Origin: Mariannaea sp. PMI_226
Lineage: Eukaryota > Ascomycota > Sordariomycetes > Hypocreales > Nectriaceae
Length of the DNA stretch: 64,000 nt
Assembly (NCBI GenBank): GCA_024336345.1
Contig: JANFOG010000013.1
Span: 372,001-436,000, forward strand
Direction: 5' to 3'
Below, in pieces: positions 47,301-56,893 of the stretch; within the stretch, counting starts at the first letter, position 1, and each line of letters begins with the position of its first letter. Below the pieces are notes generated by a model. It had not been told where the DNA came from. It saw only the letters and a list, made by a program, of their open reading frames with translations, and did no database searches. The translations under genes and the position numbers were made by a program.

Positions 47301-47983
47301 GACCCCAAGATAGTGTCGACTAGATTAGTGAAGCGTTGAGCAATCTAACATCAAAGTGTTACTTTAATAAAGGGCCACAAGGGGACAGCGTGTATCCGTT
47401 CGGGGTCAAAAAGAACGGCATACCATCAATAAAATAAGGAAGCTTCCCCAAACAATTTGGGCTATAGAATCAAAAGCTTGCATCATGGCCGAAATGCCTT
47501 TTACGAATTGGTCGATGGTGTACAAAGCGTTTCCAAATTGTTCAAGTTTCGGTGCCAGCTTCCTGGCCTCAAAGGCTCCTCTAACATGAGAAATCATCAT
47601 TTCGCAGTCCGAAACCTTGTAGCTTTGCGATTGTCGAAGGTGTTCATCGTCGACGACGGTTCGTATCCGTGCAAGGAGGGCATCTTGGTCGCTAAGGTTG
47701 ACCTGAAACGCCGAAAGCTCTTGTTAGTCGAAACTTTGCCTTGTGGGTAGACTGTGGGATTTGTCACCTTTTCCGACGGGCTTTCAGAGGATGCGTCGGT
47801 AGGTTTGGATGAGATTTGAGTGAGATTAGTGGAAGGGTCATTATTGTCGTCTAAATCGACCTTCCAACATGCTAAGCATGATAGGCACGATTTCATGGCC
47901 AGTATTCCAGCAAAATATTTGATTGATTCTTGATTCTTACGATAGCAACGATAGCACATGGAATAAAAAAACATGGTGGTCAT
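44384..47983 (-). CDS. NLR-like STAND protein 2 (helical N-term, NB-ARC, TPR)
   Basis: Same architecture and strand as the NLR-like gene at 22-25 kb. Eight exons in reading order: 47983-47768, 47702-47424, 47344-47118, 47074-46557, 46483-45892, 45847-45769, 45706-44703, 44603-44384; 1044 residues, all phases consistent. The helical N-terminus includes LPRFQIYSEIYPTERIK. Walker A GLGGSGKT is at 345-352, then YTWLLVFDNVE and VLITSRN, then GLPLALAQMAGYI. Exons 7-8 encode TPRs (AYSNLGIAAKQMGQFERAAQ; LSFHNLGKLCRLQGQIDEAA; YWLGRTYTQLGKVQDANETY). Two introns are only 43-44 nt. The first exon is least certain: an ATG at 47896 would remove 29 residues. Intron 5 uses a less usual AAG acceptor. Confidence 0.75.
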
Positions 47984-50814
47984 TGAAGTAGCAGAGCCGC
48001 AACACCAACCAATGCATTAAAACCACATAGCAGGATTTCGTACATGTCACCCTTCCTACCTATTTTTCACTGCCGCACTGGAGCATTGGAGCATCCCCTC
48101 AGTCTCCGCTTACAACTTCCACGTCAGGCCTCAATTTCAAGCCATATTTTCAATGTGGAAGGCAGGGAGAAAGGGGGAAGAGGTGTGCTTGGTACCGCCG
48201 CAGGGCATCTTCGACACCAGCCAATTAGCAGTTGAAGTTGAAAAAAAATGACGGCCTGATTAATAAATGACGCAGCTGTCGCTGTGAGCCCACATGATAA
48301 AGCAATCTTCATTTCCAAGTCCCACTGCAGGTACCTGGGTTGGTAGGTAATAAACGGAGATTCCGAACATGTTGTTTTCTAGTCAATCACTCGTTTACTA
48401 CACTGTAATACTTGCTGTTAATATTGGCTGTAACATTCACAGCTGGCCTGAACTTGATTGAAGAAGAAAAAACTGGGGAAGGAGGAGAGCCAGAACCGTC
48501 AAGCTGGGTGGATTGATTGCTCCAACATCGATTCGCTGGCCCAGAGCGACGGCAGCTCACTCAAAGGCGCAAGCGTCCCAACGTGGTATTAAATGGGGTA
48601 AAAATGCCTGTAGTATGGCTGAAATTGCAGTTGCGATACAGTTAGGAGGGTGAACCTGGGCTCAGTATGGTAAGATGAAGAAGTCCAAGGATAAAGCGGG
48701 CGACGACGGGTGAAATAGGGGGACTCTTGTACTTTGTAAGTCAGAGGATTGGTGGAGTGCTTGTTGCCTTTTCTGCCTCGGCGATTAGCAAAACTGGACA
48801 GATGTTGGCAAAAAACAAAGAAAAGCTTGCAATATAAAAATGCACACAGTAATTTTCAACCACTGAATTGGACAGCCTTGTTGGGCATCGATGCATTCCG
48901 ACAATGAATGCTGGCCGGTTGACTATCGTACCTAATACTACTGAGACAATTGACAATTAGCTTATCCGAAGAATAATGCTTTTAGCAATTATCAGAAGTA
49001 ATCGCAGTGTTAATAAGATAAAAAATTTCCTTGAAGTCGATTGGATCCTTACGAGATAGGTAATTCGTGTTCCCGTTTCGGCTTGAACAACGGGGTTTTG
49101 AACTCGTACATGAGAAGTTACACCGCCCATCGAGTCCCGAGTAACTGCACCTAGCTATTAATCTCGGAATCCTATTCGTTCTTAGTTCTATATGACTCAA
49201 CGGCAAGGTCCCTTAATATGTATCTCAAGACGGATACCAGAGTCAATGGCTCCCGCTAGTTTAACGGGACAATGTTGCATTGGTCCTCTGTTCCGCCAAG
49301 CGGAGATTTTCTTGTCATTTAACACCCGGATGTCACTAAGTGTAGCAGCATCTTGGATGAAGCTAAGGCTGAACAAGGAAATTTTGGAGTTATTGAGTCT
49401 TTTGACCCGAGTTTTGACCCGCGTTCTGCGGTTCAAATTGAGGTCCCACAATCTGAGGTTTCTGAACTAGGCCTGTCCTTGAGTACCCCATAACGGAGAC
49501 TGGCGCAATTCAGTAGCGGCTTGGAATATCTCCGCAACCACGAGGATCGCCACGCCCATGGGGGGACGTGCTCAACCGTTTGAACTCGCCTTTTTTTTTT
49601 TCTTACATATTGGTAGCAAATGCCGTTTCAAGCTGGGTTCCAACTAGCTCCAGTGACAACGACCAGTTTGTGGCTTGCTGATGGACCGTGAACGATTGAT
49701 GACCCGGCTGATGGAAGTGCTGGCCCTCCATTATGATTCTTATAAATCAACCAACACTATGGCGACACTAACTCCCACAATTGTCGCAAGGAGTGCAGCC
49801 AATTAGGTTGACGGGATTCGCCAGAGATTATTCAGCGTCAGGATGGGGACCAGGTTTGAAGGGTGCACGCCCAACACACGCCTTATAAAACCCCCATACG
49901 CCTTGTAGAAGACATGACATGACCATTACTGTGGCGTCCGCTACTGGTTGCTGTCCAATCTGGTGCTAGCGACGACCGCGCAAGCTCTCCAAGTCAATTA
50001 TGTGGACCCCGCACACCAGTAGTGACAGCTAATCCGCCAGCTACCGCTAATCCGCATGAGCAGTCACCACTAATCCGCGCGCCCTTCATTAACATAGGGC
50101 CTAATAATGACCGCGACCGTCAGCCCTGAGGCTCCGGCACCGGGGCAAACAAGCGAAAGGGAAGAGTAGGATTCATAGAGTCATATGGAACGGTCATCAT
50201 ATCGTACTAGCAGCCTTGTTTTGGGGGTTTCTAACTCTTTGCGACTATCAAATCTCCATCTCCGCGGTCCCCCTCTCCTGGCATCCGGGCCCGAAGTCGC
50301 TCTATCTCCCTTCCTGGTACTTGGCTAGCCTTGGCGGAGTCAGCTGCTCGCGCTTCACGGCTCCCGTCGACGAATAGAAGTCAAGCAGCGCCTCTCCGCC
50401 AAGTGAAGACATGTCGGCATCATCTTCCGGACTCGACACCTCGATTTCACCCACTTCTACAATTCTCCAGAGGGCCCTGTCTCCATTACCAAGCCATTCT
50501 GTCATTGCCAAGTTAGTGCGTGGCGTCGGCTTTCTCTTCGTGGGGAAAAAACGACAATGGTGAGGTAAGAATCTGAGTCAACTTCAGGGAGTCAAGGATC
50601 GAAACCTATCGATTGAACCAACTTCAGAATAAAAACTATTTGATCCTGCAAATTCCTCGCTGAGAAACAGCATCATCGTCATGAGTTTCCAGACAGCGAG
50701 GCAAAGGATCACAGCAGTCTAAGCATCCATACATATCTCCCTACCTACCTGGTTCAAATCTATCTTTCTCCGCGAAAACCGTCCTGGTCCATCAACACCA
50801 ACTGCAACATCGGT
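47984..50814. other. Longest gene-poor interval (2.8 kb)
   Basis: Contains the promoter of NLR-like gene 2 and the far upstream region of the arrestin-fold gene. Three 17-bp direct repeats lie at 50021-50078. Short frames at 48.7-49.5 kb have no family signature. A pyrimidine-rich T-run is at 49592-49602. No RNA gene recognised. Confidence 0.5.
50021..50078. repeat. Three 17-bp direct repeats ending in CTAATCCGC
   Basis: AGTGACAGCTAATCCGC (50021-50037), AGCTACCGCTAATCCGC (50039-50055) and AGTCACCACTAATCCGC (50062-50078). The last seven bases are invariant after a variable base, and spacing is 18 and 23 bp. They lie about 740-790 bp before the arrestin-fold start and may be a clustered binding site. 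Confidence 0.65.
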
Positions 50815-52353
50815 ATGAAGACTCTTGACGAAACATCCTACCGACTCTGGCGCGACTCCGGGTCGGATCCTTCTCTTCAGAGCACTATCTGGCCCGACTT
50901 GACTGATAAGACATCTATCCTATCGTCCATTACCCAACTTATCCTTCCAGGAAACGCCGCCATGTCACTCAAACTCCACAATCACTACAACTCCAAGGTC
51001 TACTCTACTCGATCGCATGTATCAGGAGAGTTAATCATAGGGCCACCTTCCGACGTCTCGTTCAGCCATGTTTTTATTATACTTGTTGGCGCTACGAAGA
51101 CGTGGGCGGACGCTGCACAGGGCCAGCAAACGGCAGCTCACAATTTCCTAAAGCTTGAGATGCCGATCGACGAGTCGATTTTTCCTAGCCCAAGAGTTTT
51201 CAAGGCTGGTAGTACCTACAAGATCCCTTTCAACTTTGTCATTCCCGACCACCTGACGTTGAGCGTTTGTCGTCACAAGAATGTATCCGACGACGTTGCC
51301 CCGCAACACCTTCGCCCACCGCCTTCTATGGGCTCTTGGGAGAAGGACGATCTATCGCCGGAAATGACTCGCGTGGAGTATTCAGTTATCGCCATAATAT
51401 ATGGTGAGCCTGAGACTGGATCTAAGCCAACGGTTTTGATGAGAACAACTTATCGCATCAACGTCCTCCCGACCTCGGTAGAGGATCCTCCGTTGAATAT
51501 CACAGCGCGGGATCGGTGCTACGCTTTGACAAAATCTACCAACATCCGTAAACACTTCCTTGCAGTTAAGAGGGGACGCGTGACTGCAGAAGCCGCTCAG
51601 CCTGCCGCTATTCGAGTACAAGCAGATGGAATTACCTCAACGCCGGATGTCTCCGTCAACGTGAAACTCAACTTCGACCCCACTTCTCCTACCGATGTAC
51701 CACCGGAAGTGAGCCAAGTCTCTGCGAAACTACAAGCAACCACCTGGTTCACCCGAGTGCCGCTGGGCAACTTGCCAAACGTAGGGGCGAACCAAACCGC
51801 TATTACCGGTATCGCGCATCAGAGCTATTCTACTTCACTACCGCTGGAGATCTTGGAATCGAAAAAGAGCGAATGGGACGGACGGAAGCGATTCCCAGGA
51901 TTGCTGGCAGCTTTCCCAATGTCTGAAGGAAGGCGACAGTCTGAGAGCGTTGCATTCATTAGGAGACCCGATCGGGAGGTTGCTGAGCCACAGCCAAGGC
52001 GCGTCAGTGAAGGAGGTCTCCTAGCCAGCCAAACCAGTGCCGTGCAACTATCTCTTCGTATTCCAACTGAAAGGCGAATTCTCCTCCCAACCTTCCATAC
52101 TTGTCTGGCCTCGCGAACGTACACTCTTCACCTCAGTCTGGTCCTGGGTGATGCTAAGATCAGCCTGGCCATCCCAGTACAGGTTGTGGTAGAGTCACCC
52201 CCAGAGCACCTTCTAGCGCAGCCCAACCTGCCGACGTTCGAGGATGCTCTTGCTGCGCAGGAAGAAGCCGACGCCGATGAGCTGTTGCGACCACGTTTCA
52301 CAACGCCACCTGCGCCTAGGATGCAGGACACTGATGGACTACCGAGATACTGA
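50815..52353 (+). CDS. Arrestin-fold protein
   Basis: Predicted cytosolic adaptor of the fungal arrestin-like (ART/Bul-type) group, 512 residues, single exon. The N-terminal sandwich begins near residue 52 (LKLHNHYNSKVYSTRSHVSG, ELIIGPPSDVSF) and a characteristic beta strand set follows (YKIPFNFVIPDHL; RVEYSVIAIIYG). The second half contains further beta segments (VQLSLRIPTERRILLPTFH; YTLHLSLVLGD) and ends with an acidic helix after LPTFEDALAAQEE. No clear PPxY ubiquitin-ligase motif is seen, so coupling to a Nedd4-type ligase is not shown. Members regulate transporter endocytosis; whether this one does is inference. The start is the ATG at 50815, with an in-frame ATG at 50962 as alternative. 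Confidence 0.75.
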   Translation: MKTLDETSYRLWRDSGSDPSLQSTIWPDLTDKTSILSSITQLILPGNAAMSLKLHNHYNSKVYSTRSHVSGELIIGPPSDVSFSHVFIILVGATKTWADAAQGQQTAAHNFLKLEMPIDESIFPSPRVFKAGSTYKIPFNFVIPDHLTLSVCRHKNVSDDVAPQHLRPPPSMGSWEKDDLSPEMTRVEYSVIAIIYGEPETGSKPTVLMRTTYRINVLPTSVEDPPLNITARDRCYALTKSTNIRKHFLAVKRGRVTAEAAQPAAIRVQADGITSTPDVSVNVKLNFDPTSPTDVPPEVSQVSAKLQATTWFTRVPLGNLPNVGANQTAITGIAHQSYSTSLPLEILESKKSEWDGRKRFPGLLAAFPMSEGRRQSESVAFIRRPDREVAEPQPRRVSEGGLLASQTSAVQLSLRIPTERRILLPTFHTCLASRTYTLHLSLVLGDAKISLAIPVQVVVESPPEHLLAQPNLPTFEDALAAQEEADADELLRPRFTTPPAPRMQDTDGLPRY

Positions 52354-53445
52354 CAAAAACGAGGTATTATTTGATTTAATGGGAAAGTCGGAACATCTTG
52401 CAAACATGATGAGCATGCATTTTTATTCAATCGTTTCGAAATTGGGTAATTGTAGTTTCTAATTTGATACCATGGCAAGGCAGCACACAGAGCAATGACG
52501 GAGTATGTAGCTACGAACTGTTTTTATCGATATCAAAATAATTTCTGGAATTAAGAACATATGATATAAGATTGAGCCAGTTTGTATTGAGGGCCTGCCA
52601 GCAGCATTTATGATGCAGATGCTACTGTAGACGATATATCCTTACAATCCTGTCCTGAAATAGTCTAATGGCTAACGGTATGAAAGATTGGTCAAACATA
52701 CTACATAAAATAATAGAAGGCAAGCTGAAACCTGTGCTGTGTTATATGCACCAGAACAATGGTTAATGCTGAGATTAAGTATTGATTTAAGTGCCCTGAC
52801 TAGTAGGCTCTGAAAGGTATTAGAGGATAAAATTAGGCGGGAACTGGTCAGGTTGTTACAAATACTAGCTTGCTGCTTTGCCAAAGGTAATTCCTTGGGA
52901 ACAAGTTTTTGGTCTTATGGTTCCTCAGTATGGCCAATTTCCAATAGTACCATAGTACGGAGAAACCAACCTCGCTTACTACATGTCCAAGGCTCGCGTC
53001 CATTGTTGACTTTAGGGTGAGTATCTTAGGGATTTGGTGTCGAGGCCTGTAGTGATCCCTCACTTCCCCAGTCGCTGGATTTTTGCTTGTCAGCAATGGC
53101 TTGCGACTCCAATCTCGTACAAGCACGCGAGCAGAATAATTGGCAGCCATATGCCCTCGATAAAGTCATTTGTGTTATTGGTTTAAGAGAGGATGCTATA
53201 TTTAATTTGCGTGTACTTAGGTATTCCAGCATTTCTGACGGTTTCTCTTGCCGATGGCATGAGGCTGGAGTTGATCAAATAGATGCATATAGCAGCCTGA
53301 GTTTCAAACCTGTTTGTATAATATGAACATGGCTGAACATGGCTGAACATGGCACATCGGGCATAAAGAGTATTCGGATAGATAAGTCCTTAATCTAGTG
53401 CACAGTAAAGACTAGACTATTGAATTACCCAAACACTTCTATTAT
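52354..53445. other. AT-rich intergenic interval
   Basis: Noticeably AT-rich compared with flanking genes, with a short tandem repeat of GAACATGGCT units near 53325-53352. Frames here are short and interrupted; a decayed mobile element is possible but not supported by a motif. Confidence 0.4.
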
Positions 53446-54389
53446 TTAACCCCTCTCTACATCAAGTTCTATCGGCCCACGCTGCGTGCTCTCTCCAATT
53501 TCATGAATATGCCTCTCGGAGCTAACAACCGCATGTCCCTTTGCTTCCATTGTTATCCCAACACCCGGCAGCTCGGCCTTTTCTGTTGTGGTTTCTAGGG
53601 GTCTGCGACGCCGCCGTCGTACAAAATAGTACGTTATAACACCAGCAATAACCAGTGCTCCAGCACCTACACCGGCTCCAATACCAGCCTTGGCCCCTGT
53701 ACTGAGCTGGCTCTCGTGCGAAGATGGTGCCACATTGCTGGCGCTTGCGGTGGGCATTTGTGTGGTGGGTGCGGTGGTCGTGGTCGTGGCCGTGGTCGTG
53801 GCCTTGCTTGTGACCATGGTACTGGTCGTGGTACTGGTCGTGATACTGGCCGTGACTGGGCCGGTCGGCACCCCAGTCGCAGCGAAGCTCGTCGTCGCGA
53901 GACCCGAAACGCCCAGCGTCATACCACTATGGTAGTTAGAAGACAGGAGAAATGTCACACTGTTGACGCCGTCCGCATGATTGCCAGTCTGGAATAGATT
54001 AAACCAGCAGTAGTCGGAAGAGACACCGAACTTGACGTCGACGAGCACGCTACCAATCGAGTCGACGGTTCCGACATCAGAGACTAGACGTGAAGTCAAA
54101 AGAATGTAAGCAGCTTCACGCCTCATTTTCTTCCTGCAGTAGCAGCCGACATACCGACAAAGGTGGCGCCCTCTGATTCGGTTCCGTTGCGACAAAAGAG
54201 TGTTAGGCTTGCATTGCTGAGTCTTGACGTCCAGCTCGCGTTAATGGTCTCTCCGTCGTAGAAAATCAGGCCGTTGTCTGCTGGGTATGTGAACGTGCCA
54301 ACTTTATCAGCGAGAGCAAGTCTCGCCCACAGCTGGCATAGGAGGATCGATCTTAGTGGAAGGCTCCATCTGGCAAGATTCGTCTTCAT
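53446..54389 (-). CDS. Single-pass cell-surface protein with Ser/Thr-rich stalk
   Basis: Predicted type I membrane protein, 290 residues. Exon 1 is 54389-54155, the intron 54154-54084 (GTATGT to TAG, phase 1), exon 2 54083-53446. An N-terminal signal peptide (LRSILLCQLWARLALA) precedes an ectodomain of about 125 residues with Cys and N-glycosylation sequons (NAS, NGT). A Thr/Ser-rich stalk with TTTTTT runs comes next, then a Gly/Ala-rich transmembrane segment (GAGVGAGALVIAGVITYYF), a stop-transfer RRRRRR and an acidic cytosolic tail. The layout resembles fungal wall-stress sensors and related surface proteins, but no WSC domain is seen. The Thr-rich coding region is simple-sequence DNA and likely variable. 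Confidence 0.78.
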
Positions 54390-55163
54390 CTTGGACTCGC
54401 CCTGGTCGTGTTCGATTCTCGCTTTTTCAGCCTCAGAGCTTTTTCAGCCTCGGCGAGGCTGGCTAGGCCAGATGACAAGTAGTTTTCTGTGCACAGGTGT
54501 TTTGGTGCAAGTGGGTGAGCGTTACAGTCGGTGCTCGTGGCGCCCTTTCGTTCACCAACAGGAGCAGTTGGTACTCAAATACGATCAAAAGAAGCCAATG
54601 TAAAGGAAATTAAAAGAAAGGAAAAGTGACAAAAAGCAACAAGAGTTCGGAATCGCGGGTGGACGATCCACAGAAGCGCTTATGCAGTTTGAAGTGCTGA
54701 TGTGACACAGTTCATCTCATTCGAGACGTAGTAGCAGCCACATATGAAGCAGACATTCTTGCGCAGGAGGTTGAGCCTGTAGTTCTATTGACGTTGGGTA
54801 GTATTACTAGGTTGGTAAAGGAGGCCTAGAGCCCCCAAAAAAAGCTAAGAATAGGTAGTATCAGGGGTATGTTGCCATTTCTTGTGTTCAAGGACAAATT
54901 GTAGAGCTAGAGCGCTAATAACCGCCAGAGAAGATGTGGAAATTGAGGCGCACGAATAATTCTGCTACTATTGGTCAGTATATTGACACCACCAGGTTAC
55001 CGTAGCCGACTACATGTTCGTTCAAGGCTGGCTTCATTTCATTTTTATTGCCAGCCTGAATACCATGTCAGCAAGTGTCATCTAAGGTTATCAGTGTATG
55101 GTTGGATTCTAGAAGGGATTTTCTTTTTAAAAAAAAATCAAAGATCCCAATGTACTCTTCCTA
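54390..55163. other. Intergenic interval left of the transposon
   Basis: The promoter of the surface protein gene and flank of the Tc1-like element. The TA target duplication is at 55162-55163. No other gene recognised. Confidence 0.45.
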
Positions 55164-55190
55164 CAGTGAGGGGTCAAAAGTCTGTCAAAA
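55164..55190 (+). repeat. Left terminal inverted repeat of the Tc1-like element
   Basis: Begins CAGTGAGGGGTCAAAAG. It pairs with 56536-56562 with one mismatch at position 6 (A versus G). Confidence 0.9.
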
Positions 55191-55307
55191 GCCCACTTTT
55201 GCCACCCTGGCCAGCGACAACATACAGAAGAAAAATACATCTTTCTCTATAGAAAATACCATAATAAAGAAGGTATATACATTTTTAAAAACGTCAGAAG
55301 CCAGGGA

Positions 55308-56457
55308 TTAATATTTGGTATACCAACCCTTAGCTGCTTTACATGCTGCTACACGACGAGGGAGTGATCCTAGCAAAGCTCGTATTTTATCCTGTGGGAT
55401 AGCTGCCCAAGCCTTCTGCATACATTCTTTGAACTCTTCAATATCCAGCTTATTTTTATGTAAATTGGAGAGTCCGGGGAACATAGAATGAAGGTTTTCC
55501 TTCAACATTTTCCACACATGTTCAATAGGGTTAAGATCAGGGCTGTGAGGAGGCCAGTCAAGAAGAGAAATTGCCTTCTGGAGTAGGAACTCTTCTGTTA
55601 TAAAAGAACGGTGGATAGAAGCATTATCTTGCTGAAAATGACGGGTACCATCATAGATTGGAAGAAGACCTTCCTCTAGAGCCTGAATATAGCTTCTAGA
55701 ACTGAACCCTTTCCTCTTGGCAAGCTCATCTCTTGTCATGATCACCAGCTGGCTTTTCCCTTCCCACCAAATGGCTCCCCAAACCATTATTTTAATATCT
55801 GGCTTTACATGATTTTGTTTATTGACGAATTTTGGATCATAAGCCTCATGAGTAAATCGCCAAACCCAAGAATTAGGAGAAGAGCTTGAATTTTGGACTG
55901 TACACTCATCGGAGTATATAACCTAATATTATGGTTAGAGAGTGGACAAAGACCCCATCTTCAAATCAACATACCTCAAGCAATTCATCTTCCCTATTAG
56001 TCCAAGTTAGTGTCCATGAAAGCCGTTCTTTTGCTGCTTCTTTGGATATATGTACCCTTTTTTTAGATCTCCATTTGCGTATGTTTGCCTCATCAAGAGC
56101 GCGATCGATTGTCGAGGGGCTCACTGACAGCTGGAGCTCGTGAATAAGGTCTTTACGCTTCAGCTCGAAATTTTGACGGACCAATCGAATGATAGAACGT
56201 TTATCCCGTGGCGAAAGACTCCTAGGACGTCCAGTTCGAGGCGCTGATTTTAATGTCTCTGTTGCTTCGAACCGTTGAATAATGCGGGTGACAGCGCTTG
56301 GTGAAACGCGAAATTCTCGTGCGACAGCACTTTTTTTTGTGCCTGCATTTACAGCAGAAATAATAGCCGCCCGGGTCTCAGGATTGATTTCACCATTAGG
56401 CTGACGATTTCCCGTTATAATGGTACCAAAAGTTCGTTTTTCAGACGCCATTATCAT
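55308..56457 (-). CDS. Tc1-type transposase (DD34E)
   Basis: Catalyses excision and reinsertion of the element. Exon 1 is 56457-55975, the intron 55974-55923 (52 nt, GTATGT to TAG, phase 0), exon 2 55922-55308; 365 residues. A paired-like helix-turn-helix region occupies the first ~120 residues (SAVAREFRVSPSAVTRII; RTGRPRSLSPRDKRSI). The catalytic residues are D in VIYSDECTV, D in FQQDNASIH and E in LNPIEHVW, with 34 residues between the last two. Without splicing the gene looks broken; with it the frame is continuous and the protein is full length. A second start six bases downstream is possible. Confidence 0.88.
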
Positions 56458-56535
56458 GAGTTATGTTAATGTGAAGGTGGGAGGGGTGTCGCGGTGGAAT
56501 TAAAAAGTTGACGCGGGTCGCGACTAGTGCGCGTT

Positions 56536-56562
56536 TTTTGACAGACTTTTGACCCCCCACTG
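56536..56562 (-). repeat. Right terminal inverted repeat of the Tc1-like element
   Basis: Reverse complement begins CAGTGGGGGGTCAAAAG. It is followed by the TA duplication at 56563-56564. Confidence 0.9.
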
Positions 56563-56893
56563 TAGTACAGGAAACTTTGTAGGTGGCTCGGCTAGTGACT
56601 ACTAATGATGAGATCAGCATACCGGTGCTCAGATGTATCAGTCCATAACTTGGCAATTATTACGATCGTTTCTTTTTTTAAAAAAAAAAATTAATTCTTT
56701 ATTCTGTATCTTTTTTCAATGGAGCGGCAAACTAATGTAGTGTGGTCAAATAGACAGTGGACTGTTCATCACAACAAACACTAATATATCCATTTGCTGA
56801 ATTTATCAGGTGTCATATTAAAAACAAGAAGATGCAACAGAACAGTACTAAAATGTTGTCAAGAGCTCGGGTATATTGCATCTCAACTTAATT
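56563..56893. other. Interval between transposon and NLR-like gene 3
   Basis: AT-rich 331-bp stretch with an A/T homopolymer near 56671-56690. Contains the 3' region of NLR-like gene 3. Confidence 0.45.

Larger units (their letters stand above)
55164..56562 (-). mobile_element. Tc1/mariner-type DNA transposon, apparently complete
   Basis: 1399-bp element with 27-bp terminal inverted repeats (55164-55190 and 56536-56562) that match at 26 of 27 positions, both beginning CAGTG, and flanked by TA dinucleotides at 55162-55163 and 56563-56564. This is the target-site signature of Tc1/mariner. It encodes a transposase with an intact DD34E triad. Near-identity of the repeats and an open transposase suggest recent activity. 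It lies 331 bp downstream of the third NLR-like gene. Confidence 0.9.

Noticed and set aside
49192..49470. Frame of 92 codons suggestive of a transposon relic
   Set aside because: No transposase motif, no terminal repeats and no clear RIP pattern that I can verify by eye.
55308..56457. Transposase as a pseudogene broken into two frames
   Set aside because: A 52-nt intron with GTATGT and TAG borders joins the frames in phase and supplies the first catalytic Asp, so the gene appears intact.
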